From JBEKTY01 sp049515555 (GTDB lineage: Bacteria; Planctomycetota; Planctomycetia; Pirellulales; Thermoguttaceae), in contig JBEKTY010000032.1 of assembly GCA_049515555.1 (NCBI GenBank), forward strand, positions 1-55,256: a stretch of DNA of 55,256 nt. Direction: 5' to 3'. The position numbers were made by a program, and so were the translations under genes. Of the stretch, positions 9,280 to 17,139 are shown piece after piece. How positions within the stretch are numbered: position 1 is the stretch's first letter; each line of letters starts with the position of its first letter. The notes beneath the pieces were generated by a model. It was not told the DNA's origin and ran no database searches. It worked only from the letters and a program-made list of their open reading frames with translations.

Positions 9280-12200
9280 CTATTCTAGATCCGGCCCCGC
9301 GATCCGCTCGCCCTTTAGCTGCCGCTTCTGATCCTCGCGGTTGAATGTGCCGTAGAACAGGGCGTTGGCATCCATCCAGGTAATGAGGCGCGCAAGATCG
9401 TCCTTCGACAACTGGACCTCATGGTGGCCGGCCAGGAGCAGTTTCATGAGGGTGCTGGCCCGGGCCCCGAATTGGTCGGGATAGGTTCTCGCGGTCGGGC
9501 GATGCCCCCATGCCGAATAGGGCACGCGGGGCGCCAGGCAGTCGTAGGACTGCGAGAAGGGACCCTGGCCCTTCGCCCCGCTGAGAACGATGCCGCCGCT
9601 TTTTTCCTTCGGTGCGCTCGAGTTGTGGCAGCTCACGCAGTGCTTGTCGAGCACCGGCTGGACCATTATCGGGTAGCTCAGCGGCTTGGATCCGTCCGGA
9701 CCGGGCGTAATGCCGGAGGGCGGGCGCCGCAGGGCCGCGGCGGCCGTAAGCGAATCGACCGGCAAGGCGACCGCATTTCGCTCGTGACAGCCGGCGCAAC
9801 CGGCGGTCTCGCCGGGCTGGAGATAGACGATGCTGTACATCATCTGCACGGCCCGGCCCTGCGAGTCCAGGGCCTGGAACTGCAGCGGTATGCGGGCCGG
9901 CGCCCGGAAATAAGCCGAGCCATCGCGTTCCACCGGGACGGTTCCGAGGACCTGCTTGCCGGGCGAGGTGCCGGCCAGGCCCGGCATGGGGTCGTTGGCG
10001 TTGGGGGTGGTCTTGGGGAGCACCTGAATGATCCGCAGGCCGGTAATATTCTCCTTGGGCAGCGGCACCCAGCTTTCGTACACGTTCTGCAGGAAGAACA
10101 TGCCTTCGGCCTTCTCGGTGGCCACAAGCGTCGAGGGGATTTGCGGCGGCCGCGGCCTGGACCGCAAGGGGGCCGGCCACAGGCTCGATATGTTCAGGTC
10201 GCGGTACAGCAGCTCCTTGTTGCCAAAGCGGTCCACGCAGTACAGGCCGAACATGTTGGGACGGTTCGTCTGGGGCTCGCCGACCAGGGCGTCGTAACTA
10301 TAGGCCGCCAGGCAGCAGGTCTCCGAAAGCGGCAGGGGACTGCGGTAGCAATGACCCGGCCAGCGCATGGTTTTGCGCAGTGCCTCCGGGAAATCCCGCA
10401 TCGAGCCGGCCGGGCTTTCCGATTCCGGAAACGGCGCGTCGGGCGTAAAGCGGGTGACGGGCGCCAGGTCTTCCACCCCCTTGGTAACGTCCAGAAGAAT
10501 GATCGACCCGGCCGTCATGGCGTGGTGCGCCGCGGCCGTGGCCATCACCAGCGGCGAGCCCGGAATGGGCCGCGCTTCCCAAACCCCGATGGGGTTGAGC
10601 GTGTTGTTGCCGTAGAAGGCGCGGACGCCGCTGCCGTCCGGCCGCACCGTCCACAGTTGCTCGAACTGCACCGCATCGCGGTCCACGTAGTCCCAGCGCG
10701 TGTAGATCACCCGGCCGTCGTTCAAGAGGGCCGGGTCCCACTCGTGCGTTTCATGGTAGGAGACCGGCCGCGGGCGGGAGCCGTCGGCCTCGCACAAGGC
10801 CAGGGTGTACACGGGACAGGGCCCTGCGCCGCAGCGGTGGTAGCCGCCGCGACGCGTCGAGACGAACATGATCTTCCCGGCGGGCAGGTAGCGCGGCGAA
10901 AAATCGTCGTAAGGACCGTCGGTCAGTTGACGCAGATTGGCGCCCGCCGCATCGACCTGGTAAAGGTGAAAATGCCGGTCCAGGAACTCGCCCCGGCGGG
11001 TTGGATCCGAGTCCACCTTGCAGTGGGCGAACAAGACCTGGCGGCCGTCGAAGGAGACCTCGGGCGACATGAATGCCCCTTGGGGCAGGCCGTGAGCCGC
11101 CAGTTGCCGCGTGCGCATCGACCGGCCGGGCTCTTCCAGTACGAAGATGCCGCCGCCCGGCCGGGCGTTGTCGCTCTGATACTGGGTCAGTTGATGGCTG
11201 AACAATCCGCCCGCAACGTGTTTGGCGAACACGATCGGACCCGTGTCGGCCGCCGGATTGCTCAACACGATGCGGCGGCGCACGAGATGGCACCGGCGCC
11301 AGAGGGCCTCCCACGCCTCGTGCGTTGTGCCCGCCGCGGCGGCCAAACGCTTCCACTCGGACCGCAACTGCTCCCAATCCCGAGCTTCGCCGGCGGGCGC
11401 CACGCCCTTGGCGCGGAGGTCGGCCAGCAAGGCGTCGCCCTGTTGAAGCAGCCGCTGGAGGGCCGCAGCGTAAGTGACGGCCAGCCGCTCGGTGCCGATG
11501 CCGTCCTGCATGCGCCAATCCCACTCGACCAGCACCGGCTCCATCGCCCGGCGCAAGGGCGGCTGCTCGGGCGGAGGGCAATGCAGCGAGTCGCGTGGCA
11601 CCGGGATGGCCACCGGCCGCGAGACACCGGCAGCGGTGACCTTAACGTCGCGCCAGCGCACGACGACCTCGCCCGACTCGACAATCGTTCTGATATGCAA
11701 CATCGAAGCGCCGTTGGCCTGCTGTCCCTCGACCTTCACGGCCAACGCCTGATCGGCCTTTAGCACGGCCAGCGGAGTTTGGCCGTCGAGCGCAAGGCCC
11801 ACCTGGGCCGCGCCGCCCGAAAGCAGCTCCACACGGGCCGAAACCGCGAACCGGCCGGCTGCGTTGGTGATGGGCACCGAGACGTCGACGTTCTCTCCCG
11901 CCCGCGCGCAAACCGCAATCGCCCCGGCAGGCTGCATCACGGCCACCTGCGGCCCCTGGGCATCGGCCAGCAACGTAAAACCGCAGGCCGTCCAGGACCG
12001 ATTCTGCACGGGTCGGCCGGCACAGGACACCGCGATGCAGCCGGAAGCCATCTGCGGCGGTGGGGGTTGGGCTGCCGATGCCAATGTGCTTGCGGCCAAC
12101 AGCAGGCCCGGCAACCACGTGGGGCAGAGCCTGGCGGGGCGTCGACCGGGTCGCCGCGTCAAAATAAGTCGATCAGTTTGGGTGGCACGTCCCTGAGGAA

Positions 12201-12336
12201 CGAAGGGCGTGGCGGGCCTGGAAACCACGCCCTTCGCCGCGCTCAGGGACGTGCCACCCTCGTTGAAAGATGTACAAGTTATTTTGACGCGGTCCCTAAG
12301 TTTGCGGCAGGAGCAATGGGCGAAAGCAGTATCCAT
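9280..12336 (-). CDS. HzsA-related protein: PD40-type beta-propeller with two c-type haem sites
   Basis: Exported protein of the family annotated HzsA-related (hydrazine synthase alpha-like middle domain). The central part is a WD40/PD40-like propeller (SPEVSFDGRQVLFAHCK, LTDGPYDDFSPRYLPAGKIMFVS, HEWDPALLNDGRVIYTRWDY). Two CXXCH haem-binding motifs follow, CAGCH at about residues 847-851 and CVSCH at about 900-904, then a KLLLAGHHEVQLSKDDL cytochrome-like tail. The start at 12336 is supported by GGAGG eight bases upstream. Codons 15-60 are encoded by a complete hairpin element (12155-12291), after which a plausible signal peptide follows (LLLAASTLASAAQ). Either the element entered the 5' coding region in frame, or a TTG at about 12163 is now used. 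This is not evidence for anammox: such paralogues are widespread in planctomycetes and their role is unknown. 1018 residues from ATG 12336. Confidence 0.85.
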   Translation of the reverse strand: MDTAFAHCSCRKLRDRVKITCTSFNEGGTSLSAAKGVVSRPATPFVPQGRATQTDRLILTRRPGRRPARLCPTWLPGLLLAASTLASAAQPPPPQMASGCIAVSCAGRPVQNRSWTACGFTLLADAQGPQVAVMQPAGAIAVCARAGENVDVSVPITNAAGRFAVSARVELLSGGAAQVGLALDGQTPLAVLKADQALAVKVEGQQANGASMLHIRTIVESGEVVVRWRDVKVTAAGVSRPVAIPVPRDSLHCPPPEQPPLRRAMEPVLVEWDWRMQDGIGTERLAVTYAAALQRLLQQGDALLADLRAKGVAPAGEARDWEQLRSEWKRLAAAAGTTHEAWEALWRRCHLVRRRIVLSNPAADTGPIVFAKHVAGGLFSHQLTQYQSDNARPGGGIFVLEEPGRSMRTRQLAAHGLPQGAFMSPEVSFDGRQVLFAHCKVDSDPTRRGEFLDRHFHLYQVDAAGANLRQLTDGPYDDFSPRYLPAGKIMFVSTRRGGYHRCGAGPCPVYTLALCEADGSRPRPVSYHETHEWDPALLNDGRVIYTRWDYVDRDAVQFEQLWTVRPDGSGVRAFYGNNTLNPIGVWEARPIPGSPLVMATAAAHHAMTAGSIILLDVTKGVEDLAPVTRFTPDAPFPESESPAGSMRDFPEALRKTMRWPGHCYRSPLPLSETCCLAAYSYDALVGEPQTNRPNMFGLYCVDRFGNKELLYRDLNISSLWPAPLRSRPRPPQIPSTLVATEKAEGMFFLQNVYESWVPLPKENITGLRIIQVLPKTTPNANDPMPGLAGTSPGKQVLGTVPVERDGSAYFRAPARIPLQFQALDSQGRAVQMMYSIVYLQPGETAGCAGCHERNAVALPVDSLTAAAALRRPPSGITPGPDGSKPLSYPIMVQPVLDKHCVSCHNSSAPKEKSGGIVLSGAKGQGPFSQSYDCLAPRVPYSAWGHRPTARTYPDQFGARASTLMKLLLAGHHEVQLSKDDLARLITWMDANALFYGTFNREDQKRQLKGERIAGPDLE
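12155..12291. repeat. Nested 137-bp hairpin element inside the 5' end of the HzsA-like gene
   Basis: Outer arms CGCGTCAAAATAA (12155-12167) and TTATTTTGACGCG (12279-12291) are exact complements. The inner arms GTGGCACGTCCCTGAG and CTCAGGGACGTGCCAC are exact, and a third pair is GAAGGGCGTGG with CCACGCCCTTC. It resembles a MITE-like mobile palindrome, and a solo arm occurs at 4896-4930. Confidence 0.9.
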
Positions 12337-12390
12337 GAGCGGTTCCTCCACTGTCACCATGGGAGGTGGACATCACATAGGCTGCGCCTG

Positions 12391-12467
12391 GGTGCCACTG
12401 CTGGCTTGTCCAGCAGTGTCGAACCACCACTGGGCGCAACACTGCTGGACGAGCCAGCAGTGGCACC
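12391..12467. repeat. 29-bp inverted repeat (CCACTGCTGG family)
   Basis: Arms 12391-12419 and 12439-12467 pair with one A/G difference; the core is CCACTGCTGGCTTGTCCAGC. It lies immediately upstream of the HzsA-like ribosome site and belongs to a palindrome type unrelated to its two neighbours. Confidence 0.9.
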
Positions 12468-12504
12468 TCCAAAATCATAAGGTCCCATCTGAGTGAACCA
12501 CCAC

Positions 12505-12535
12505 GGTAGCAGGCACACTCCGTCTGCCCGCTACC
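12505..12535. repeat. Degenerate short copy of the GCACACTCCGTGTGC element
   Basis: GGTAGC...GCTACC arms flank GGCACACTCCGTCTGCCC, a diverged and shortened version of the element at 9111. It fills the gap before the 3' end of the second oxidoreductase gene. Confidence 0.8.
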
Positions 12536-12563
12536 TTCCATGCTGTAATCGTTGACCGTCCGG

Positions 12564-13925
12564 TCAGACTTCCCAGCCGGGCCGGTAGGTCCGCTTCACG
12601 AAGCGGTTCATTTCGTCGTGGTTCGTACACTTCATGGCCGCCACGTCCCACTCGACCTTCTTGCCGGGGCCGGCGAACATGGCCAACTGCCCGGTCAGAA
12701 TCATCTCGGTGAACGGGCCGGAGTAGTCGGCGAAGTTCGAGCAGGGCGTGCCGTTGTTCTTGACGGCCCAGAACAGGTCCTCGATCGGGCCGCCGTGCGC
12801 GCGGACGAGCGTCTTCTCGGGCAGGGGGAATTCCTTCTGCCGCGTCTCGGGCAGGATCCGCACGCCGCCGCCGTAGGTGTCGGTGAGCATGTATCCCTTC
12901 TCGCCGACGTACACCGTGCCGTCGTTGATCTCGTGGCCGGCCAGCTTCTCGACGTCCTTGACGATCTGCGGTTTCTGGCCGCTGTTGTCGTAGGTGCAGA
13001 CCTTCACGGGGGGCATGTCGCCGCGGGCCGGGTACTCGAACTTGAGCACGTTGCTCTGCGGGAACATCTCGGCGCTGCCGCCTTTTTGCGCCAGGCACTC
13101 GATGCTGTAGGCTTTGACTTCCTGCAGCCGCAGGGCCCAGAACACGCCGTCCATCACGTGGCAGGCCATGTCGCCCAGCGTGCCGGTGCCGAACTGCCGC
13201 CAGTTGCGCCACGAGAAGGTGTGCAGGCCGTCGTGGTAGTTGCGGTAGGGGGCCGGCCCCAGCCACTCGTCCCAGTGCAGGCCCGCCGGGACGGGCTTGC
13301 CGGGCGGGATCCCGCCCGAGCCGCCGAAATCACGCGCGAAGATGCTGTGCGTCTCCTTGACGGTGCCGATCGCGCCGCCCCAGATGCACTCGACCAGCCG
13401 GCGGTAGCCTTCGCCGCAATGCCCCTGGTTGCCCAACTGCGTGAGCACCTTGTTCTGCTTGGCGGCCTCGGCCAGCGTACGGCACTCGTAGATGTTGTGG
13501 GCCAGCGGCTTCTGGCTGAACGTGGCCTTGCCGCGACGGATGGCGCGGATCGCCGCCGGGGCGTGATTGTGGTCCGGCGTGGCAATCAGCACGGCGTCCA
13601 CGTCCTGGTGCACCGCATCGAGCATCTTGCGATAGTCGTAGAAGACCTTGGGCTCAGGCCGGCCTTTCTGGCTGTCGTGGAACTGCTTCAGGGCGCCGGC
13701 GATGATCTTGTCGTCGACATCGCAGATGGCCACCAGCCGTTCCCCCATCGCCGCACCGAAACTATATCCGCCCATTCCACCCACGCCCACCACGGCAACG
13801 CCGAGCTTCTTGCCGGGCGCGGGATCGGCCAGTACGTAGGGCGCGGCCACAGGTTGCGCGGCCAGCGCCGCTCCGGCCACGGTTGCCGTCTTCACGAAAC
13901 TGCGGCGTGTGATCTTGATCGCCAT
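12564..13925 (-). CDS. Tat-exported Gfo/Idh/MocA family oxidoreductase (second copy)
   Basis: Extracytoplasmic NAD(P)-linked oxidoreductase of the same superfamily as the protein at 7648-9024 but clearly a different subfamily. The start at 13925 gives the Tat signal ITRRSFVKTATVAGAALAAQ and is preceded by AAAGGA; the upstream in-frame ATG at 13976 would place useless residues before the signal. The Rossmann motif is VAVVGVGGMGGYSFGAAMGE, with CDVD as the acidic residue after strand 2. The usual EKP is SQKPLAHN. The segment PDHNHAPAAIRAIRRGK and QLGNQGHCGEGYRRLVE are typical of the planctomycete group. WDEWLGPAPYRNYH and GTLGDMACHVMDGVFWAL in the C-terminal half mark the ligand-binding fold. 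453 residues. The substrate is unknown, probably a sugar-like cyclic polyol or its keto form. Confidence 0.9.
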   Translation of the reverse strand: MAIKITRRSFVKTATVAGAALAAQPVAAPYVLADPAPGKKLGVAVVGVGGMGGYSFGAAMGERLVAICDVDDKIIAGALKQFHDSQKGRPEPKVFYDYRKMLDAVHQDVDAVLIATPDHNHAPAAIRAIRRGKATFSQKPLAHNIYECRTLAEAAKQNKVLTQLGNQGHCGEGYRRLVECIWGGAIGTVKETHSIFARDFGGSGGIPPGKPVPAGLHWDEWLGPAPYRNYHDGLHTFSWRNWRQFGTGTLGDMACHVMDGVFWALRLQEVKAYSIECLAQKGGSAEMFPQSNVLKFEYPARGDMPPVKVCTYDNSGQKPQIVKDVEKLAGHEINDGTVYVGEKGYMLTDTYGGGVRILPETRQKEFPLPEKTLVRAHGGPIEDLFWAVKNNGTPCSNFADYSGPFTEMILTGQLAMFAGPGKKVEWDVAAMKCTNHDEMNRFVKRTYRPGWEV

Positions 13926-14323
13926 GGGCAAAGGTCCTTTGTTGCAGAAGTCTTGTTTACAAAAACCCCGGTTCACAGCAGAGCCGCCCGCGAGGGCCGG
14001 CCCTTGCGCGGAGCGGGGCTCCCCCGCGGCGCACCGGTTACAACCCGATTATAGCGGCCCGCCGGGCTGCAAACAACCAACCCGCCGGCTTTTCGCTCCA
14101 CACGGTGCGTTCTCGGCGGCAAGGCCCGTTTCGAGGCGTTCCATCCCCGGCGCCGGAGGCATGCCTATTCGGCGTCGCACTGCAAGCCGTTCCTGGCGTC
14201 GTGCGGGGGTTGTCGGAGTTCGCGCCCTTGCCGAATTGCCGAGGATTGGACCGTCTTGTCAGGGTCCGGCGAACACCGTACACTGGTGGGTGCTATTGAT
14301 CTTCGTCCTGCCAACGGTGAAGC
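13926..14323. other. 398-bp gap before the restriction-modification genes; holds one copy of a 28-bp direct repeat
   Basis: No gene is supported here. The only structured item seen is a 28-base segment at 14098-14125 containing TGCGTTCTCGGCGGC, found again with two differences at 17162-17189. The composition shifts to lower GC at about 14300. Confidence 0.6.
14098..14125 (+). repeat. Left copy of an imperfect 28-bp direct repeat flanking the R-M pair
   Basis: CACACGGTGCGTTCTCGGCG here versus CACACGATGCGTTCTCGGCG at 17162-17189; 26 of 28 bases agree in the same orientation. The two copies bracket the restriction-modification genes. Confidence 0.6.
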
Positions 14324-15277
14324 ATGGCCGTAAATCTGGACAAGCCGCAACGCTGGAAAGACGACACAAGAGCCTCTGTTGACCACTACAACAAGTGGTT
14401 CATGCAGTTCGCCCCCAAGGCCTTCAGGGAAACGCGAATCGAGGTTACAAAGAAGGTCACGCAGGCAATCATCGACAGCAACGACATGCGCGGGCTATCG
14501 CCCGATCTCTTGCTTTCATGGCCGGGGATCCTGCCGACGCTTCGTATGTCGTGCTGTCCGCCCTTGGCCGTTGATAGGATTGTCGGCCTGGCATACACCA
14601 GTAAGAGCCTCGTTGGGAGCATGGAAAAAGGCAAATTGGCGATTCAAATGAGTAAGCCGGTGTTGACCACACACCTCGCAAATATCGTCAACGTCATTAA
14701 CGGCCTGCTCGACCCCGATATCTTCGTTTGGATTCCAGAGAACCGCAAGCCGACAAAAAGCGAGAGACATAGAGCCTCAACGATCGTCGCCGATAGGCTG
14801 ACGGGGGCGGTCGCGAATCCTATTATCCGCAACGCCCAGGAGAAGCGACAACTTGCCGAGATAGAGACGTACTTGACCGGCAAAGGCTACAAGAGAAAGC
14901 CTCACCCGCCCGGCGTTGCCCTTACGAAAATGGAACCGGGAACCTTTTGCTTTCACTACGCGGTTGTAACCGTGGCGGAAGCTCACAAGGTGAACGTATC
15001 GGTTGATGTTTTGATTCAACCAAAGGCCCCGCGAAGGAACAAACTGCCTATCATGGTGGAAGCGAAGTCAGCGGGTGACTTCACGAATACGAACAAGAGG
15101 CGCAAAGAGGAGGCAAAGAAGATTACCCAGTTGAAGGCGACCTACGGCAAGGACATCTGTTACGTCGTCTTCCTGTGCGGATACTTCGACAGCGGGTATC
15201 TTGGCTATGAAGCGGCAGACGGTATCGACTGGATATGGGAGCATCGGATCGGAGATTTTGACCAGTTGGGACTGTAG
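14324..15277 (+). CDS. XamI-family type II restriction endonuclease
   Basis: Cleaves unmodified DNA at a short palindrome; the characterised XamI recognises GTCGAC (family knowledge; specificity here is inferred). The 317-residue protein begins VNLDKPQRWKDDTRASVDHY, a typical XamI-family opening, and continues NKWFMQFAPKAFRETR. A PD-(D/E)xK-type active site is visible in the C-terminal third as SVDVLIQPK (Asp) and IMVEAKSAG (Glu-x-Lys). A Lys/Arg-rich stretch follows (NKRRKEEAKKITQLK). Base composition is lower in GC than the neighbours and codon use is less biased, which suggests acquisition by transfer. The stop is three bases before the start of the methyltransferase gene. This order, restriction gene first with a very short gap, implies co-transcription, so control of the endonuclease relative to the methylase is unclear. 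Confidence 0.88.
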   Translation: MAVNLDKPQRWKDDTRASVDHYNKWFMQFAPKAFRETRIEVTKKVTQAIIDSNDMRGLSPDLLLSWPGILPTLRMSCCPPLAVDRIVGLAYTSKSLVGSMEKGKLAIQMSKPVLTTHLANIVNVINGLLDPDIFVWIPENRKPTKSERHRASTIVADRLTGAVANPIIRNAQEKRQLAEIETYLTGKGYKRKPHPPGVALTKMEPGTFCFHYAVVTVAEAHKVNVSVDVLIQPKAPRRNKLPIMVEAKSAGDFTNTNKRRKEEAKKITQLKATYGKDICYVVFLCGYFDSGYLGYEAADGIDWIWEHRIGDFDQLGL

Positions 15278-15280
15278 GGC

Positions 15281-16819
15281 ATGGCCGGCATACTTGAAGC
15301 CGAGGCAGCAAGGCTTGGTGAGCAACAAAGGCTCGACCAGCTAAAAACCGCAAAAGAGCGGAACAAGTGGGGACAATTTGCCACCCCGCCGGCCCTCTCT
15401 CTTGAGATCGCCCGCTATGCGTGGGAGAAGGTGAAACATCGAAAGGAGCGGTTTGCATTCCTTGACCCGGCAATCGGAACAGGCTCATTTTTTGGGGCAT
15501 TTCTGCGAGCGTTCCCCGACGATCGAATAGAAGCTGCAACGGGAGTTGAGCTCGATAAGCCCTTTGCTGATGCGGCTAGAACAATTTGGCAAAGCCAGGG
15601 CTTGAGGGTGGTCCAAGGCGACTTCACCCAACGAAAGCCGGAAGCCCTGTACAACGTCATTCTGACAAATCCCCCCTACGTTCGCCATCACCATCTATCG
15701 GCAGAGGAAAAGCAAGGCTTGGCCGAGTCGGTACAGGCTGCAACAGGTCTTAGGCTCAGCGGCTTGTCCGGCCTGTACTGCTACTTTCTGCTAATCGCCC
15801 ATAGCTGGCTGGCTGAGAACGGCCTGGCTGTTTGGTTGATTCCCTCGGAGTTCATGGACGTGAACTACGGGGAAGCCGTAAAGCGGTACTTGACCGAGCG
15901 TGTTACCCTGCTTCAGATACACAGGTTTTGCCCCTCTGACGTTCAATTTGGCGACGCTCTAGTATCATCGGCGATCGTGGCCTTTGAGAACCGAAAGCCG
16001 AACGCGGAGCACGAAGCCCTATTCTCGTTCGGGGGATCCCTGGCAAAGCCCGCAGAATCGGCGCGCGTGACGCTGGAACGGTTGCGAGCTACACCGAAGT
16101 GGAGCGCGTTACCCCAACAGGCGAACAAGGGCCATGAGCCCGGAAGCGTCGCGCTAGGCGACTTGTTCACCGTGAAGCGCGGGCTTGCGACCGGCAACAA
16201 CGGTTTCTTCATCGTGCCCCGTGACAAGCTGAAGCAGTTGGGTATACCGGTATCCTGTGTTCGCCCCATTCTGCCCAGCCCTCGCCACCTCAAGCAGGAG
16301 ATCATTGACGCTGACGATGACGGCTGGCCGGTAATCGCCCAGCAACTAGCGCTTATTGACTGCGGGATTGACGAAGAGGGGGTTGCCAAGAGGTGGCCGC
16401 AGTTTGCCGAGTACCTTGCGCGAGGCAAGAAGCAAGGAATACACGAGGGGTACCTGGCCAGCCGCCGCTCGCCGTGGTACTCCCAAGAGAAACGGGAACC
16501 GGCCCCGTTTGTTTGCACGTACATGGGGCGCAATCGTGAAAGGCCGTTCCGGTTTATCTGGAACCGGTCCAAGGCAACGGTCGCCAACGTCTACCTGGCC
16601 TTGTATCCGAAAACCCACATTAACCAGGGCCTAAAGGGTAGGGCGCCAGAGGTCTTTGAAGCGTTGCGCGCAATTCACGCCGACCATTTCTTCAGCCAGG
16701 GCCGGGTGTACGGGGGAGGGCTTCATAAGATGGAGCCGGCAGAGTTAATGAGGCTACCTGCCGACAACATAGCCAAGATTCTTGGCGTGAAGCCGGAGCA
16801 ACAGCGGAGCCTGTTCTAG
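15281..16819 (+). CDS. N6-adenine DNA methyltransferase, partner of the XamI-like endonuclease
   Basis: Protects host DNA from the endonuclease by methylating adenine in the same site. AdoMet motif I is DPAIGTGSF (residues 62-70) and catalytic motif IV is NPPY (130-133), the N6-adenine/TaqI-like class. The C-terminal part (about 290-500) is the target-recognition region, with the conserved GDLFTVKRGLATGNNGFFIV element and ASRRSPWYSQEKREP near its end. 512 residues suit the M.XamI group. Start ATG at 15281 is three bases after the upstream stop. Lower GC than the surrounding genes, like its partner. Both genes look intact, so an active system is expected. Confidence 0.9.
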   Translation: MAGILEAEAARLGEQQRLDQLKTAKERNKWGQFATPPALSLEIARYAWEKVKHRKERFAFLDPAIGTGSFFGAFLRAFPDDRIEAATGVELDKPFADAARTIWQSQGLRVVQGDFTQRKPEALYNVILTNPPYVRHHHLSAEEKQGLAESVQAATGLRLSGLSGLYCYFLLIAHSWLAENGLAVWLIPSEFMDVNYGEAVKRYLTERVTLLQIHRFCPSDVQFGDALVSSAIVAFENRKPNAEHEALFSFGGSLAKPAESARVTLERLRATPKWSALPQQANKGHEPGSVALGDLFTVKRGLATGNNGFFIVPRDKLKQLGIPVSCVRPILPSPRHLKQEIIDADDDGWPVIAQQLALIDCGIDEEGVAKRWPQFAEYLARGKKQGIHEGYLASRRSPWYSQEKREPAPFVCTYMGRNRERPFRFIWNRSKATVANVYLALYPKTHINQGLKGRAPEVFEALRAIHADHFFSQGRVYGGGLHKMEPAELMRLPADNIAKILGVKPEQQRSLF

Positions 16820-16951
16820 GTAACAGCAGACCGCCTATCGCCAACTGCCGTCGAACCCCAGGCGGCGGAAGCCGATCTCTAAATCGCCGCCCCCGTTGCA
16901 TCTCCTCGGCCGGCAAGACATAATCGATGACGTTCACGCGCCCGCGCCAAT

Positions 16952-16980
16952 GTAGCAGGCACACTCCGTGTGCCGGCGCG
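16952..16980. repeat. Solo arm of the GCACACTCCGTGTGC element
   Basis: GTAGCAGGCACACTCCGTGT is identical to the start of the left arm at 9111. The matching right arm is absent here. Confidence 0.85.
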
Positions 16981-17012
16981 TTGTGGCCGGTCTCCGACCG
17001 AGCCACACGACC

Positions 17013-17072
17013 GACCGAAGGTCTCCCGAGCCCCGGATACCTTCGGTCTCACCCGCGGCGGGGTCGGGAGAC
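17013..17072. repeat. Imperfect inverted repeat of the GGTCTCCCGA type
   Basis: GACCGAAG (17013-17020) pairs with CTTCGGTC (17041-17048), and GTCTCCCGA (17021-17029) with TCGGGAGAC (17064-17072), giving two alternative stems. Another palindrome family, upstream of the glycosidase gene. Confidence 0.6.
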
Positions 17073-17139
17073 CCGCGCCGAACTTGGGGCTCGACGGTAA
17101 AACCTGCCTTCCCGGGCATCTTTGGCGAGACTACACGCA

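Larger units (their letters stand above)
16820..17139. other. 320-bp repeat-rich gap after the R-M pair
   Basis: No gene is supported. It holds a solo left arm of the GCACACTCCGTGTGC element (16952-16980) and then paired short segments GACCGAAG/CTTCGGTC and GTCTCCCGA/TCGGGAGAC (17013-17072). The promoter of the following glycosidase probably lies here but no clear -35/-10 pair was recognised. Confidence 0.65.

Noticed and set aside
9280..12336. Evidence for anammox hydrazine synthase
   Set aside because: Only the HzsA-like propeller/haem architecture is present; no HzsB, HzsC or hydrazine dehydrogenase genes are near, and such paralogues are widespread in non-anammox planctomycetes.
14324..16819. 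Phage or prophage island
   Set aside because: No integrase, structural or lysis genes; only the two R-M genes are foreign-looking.
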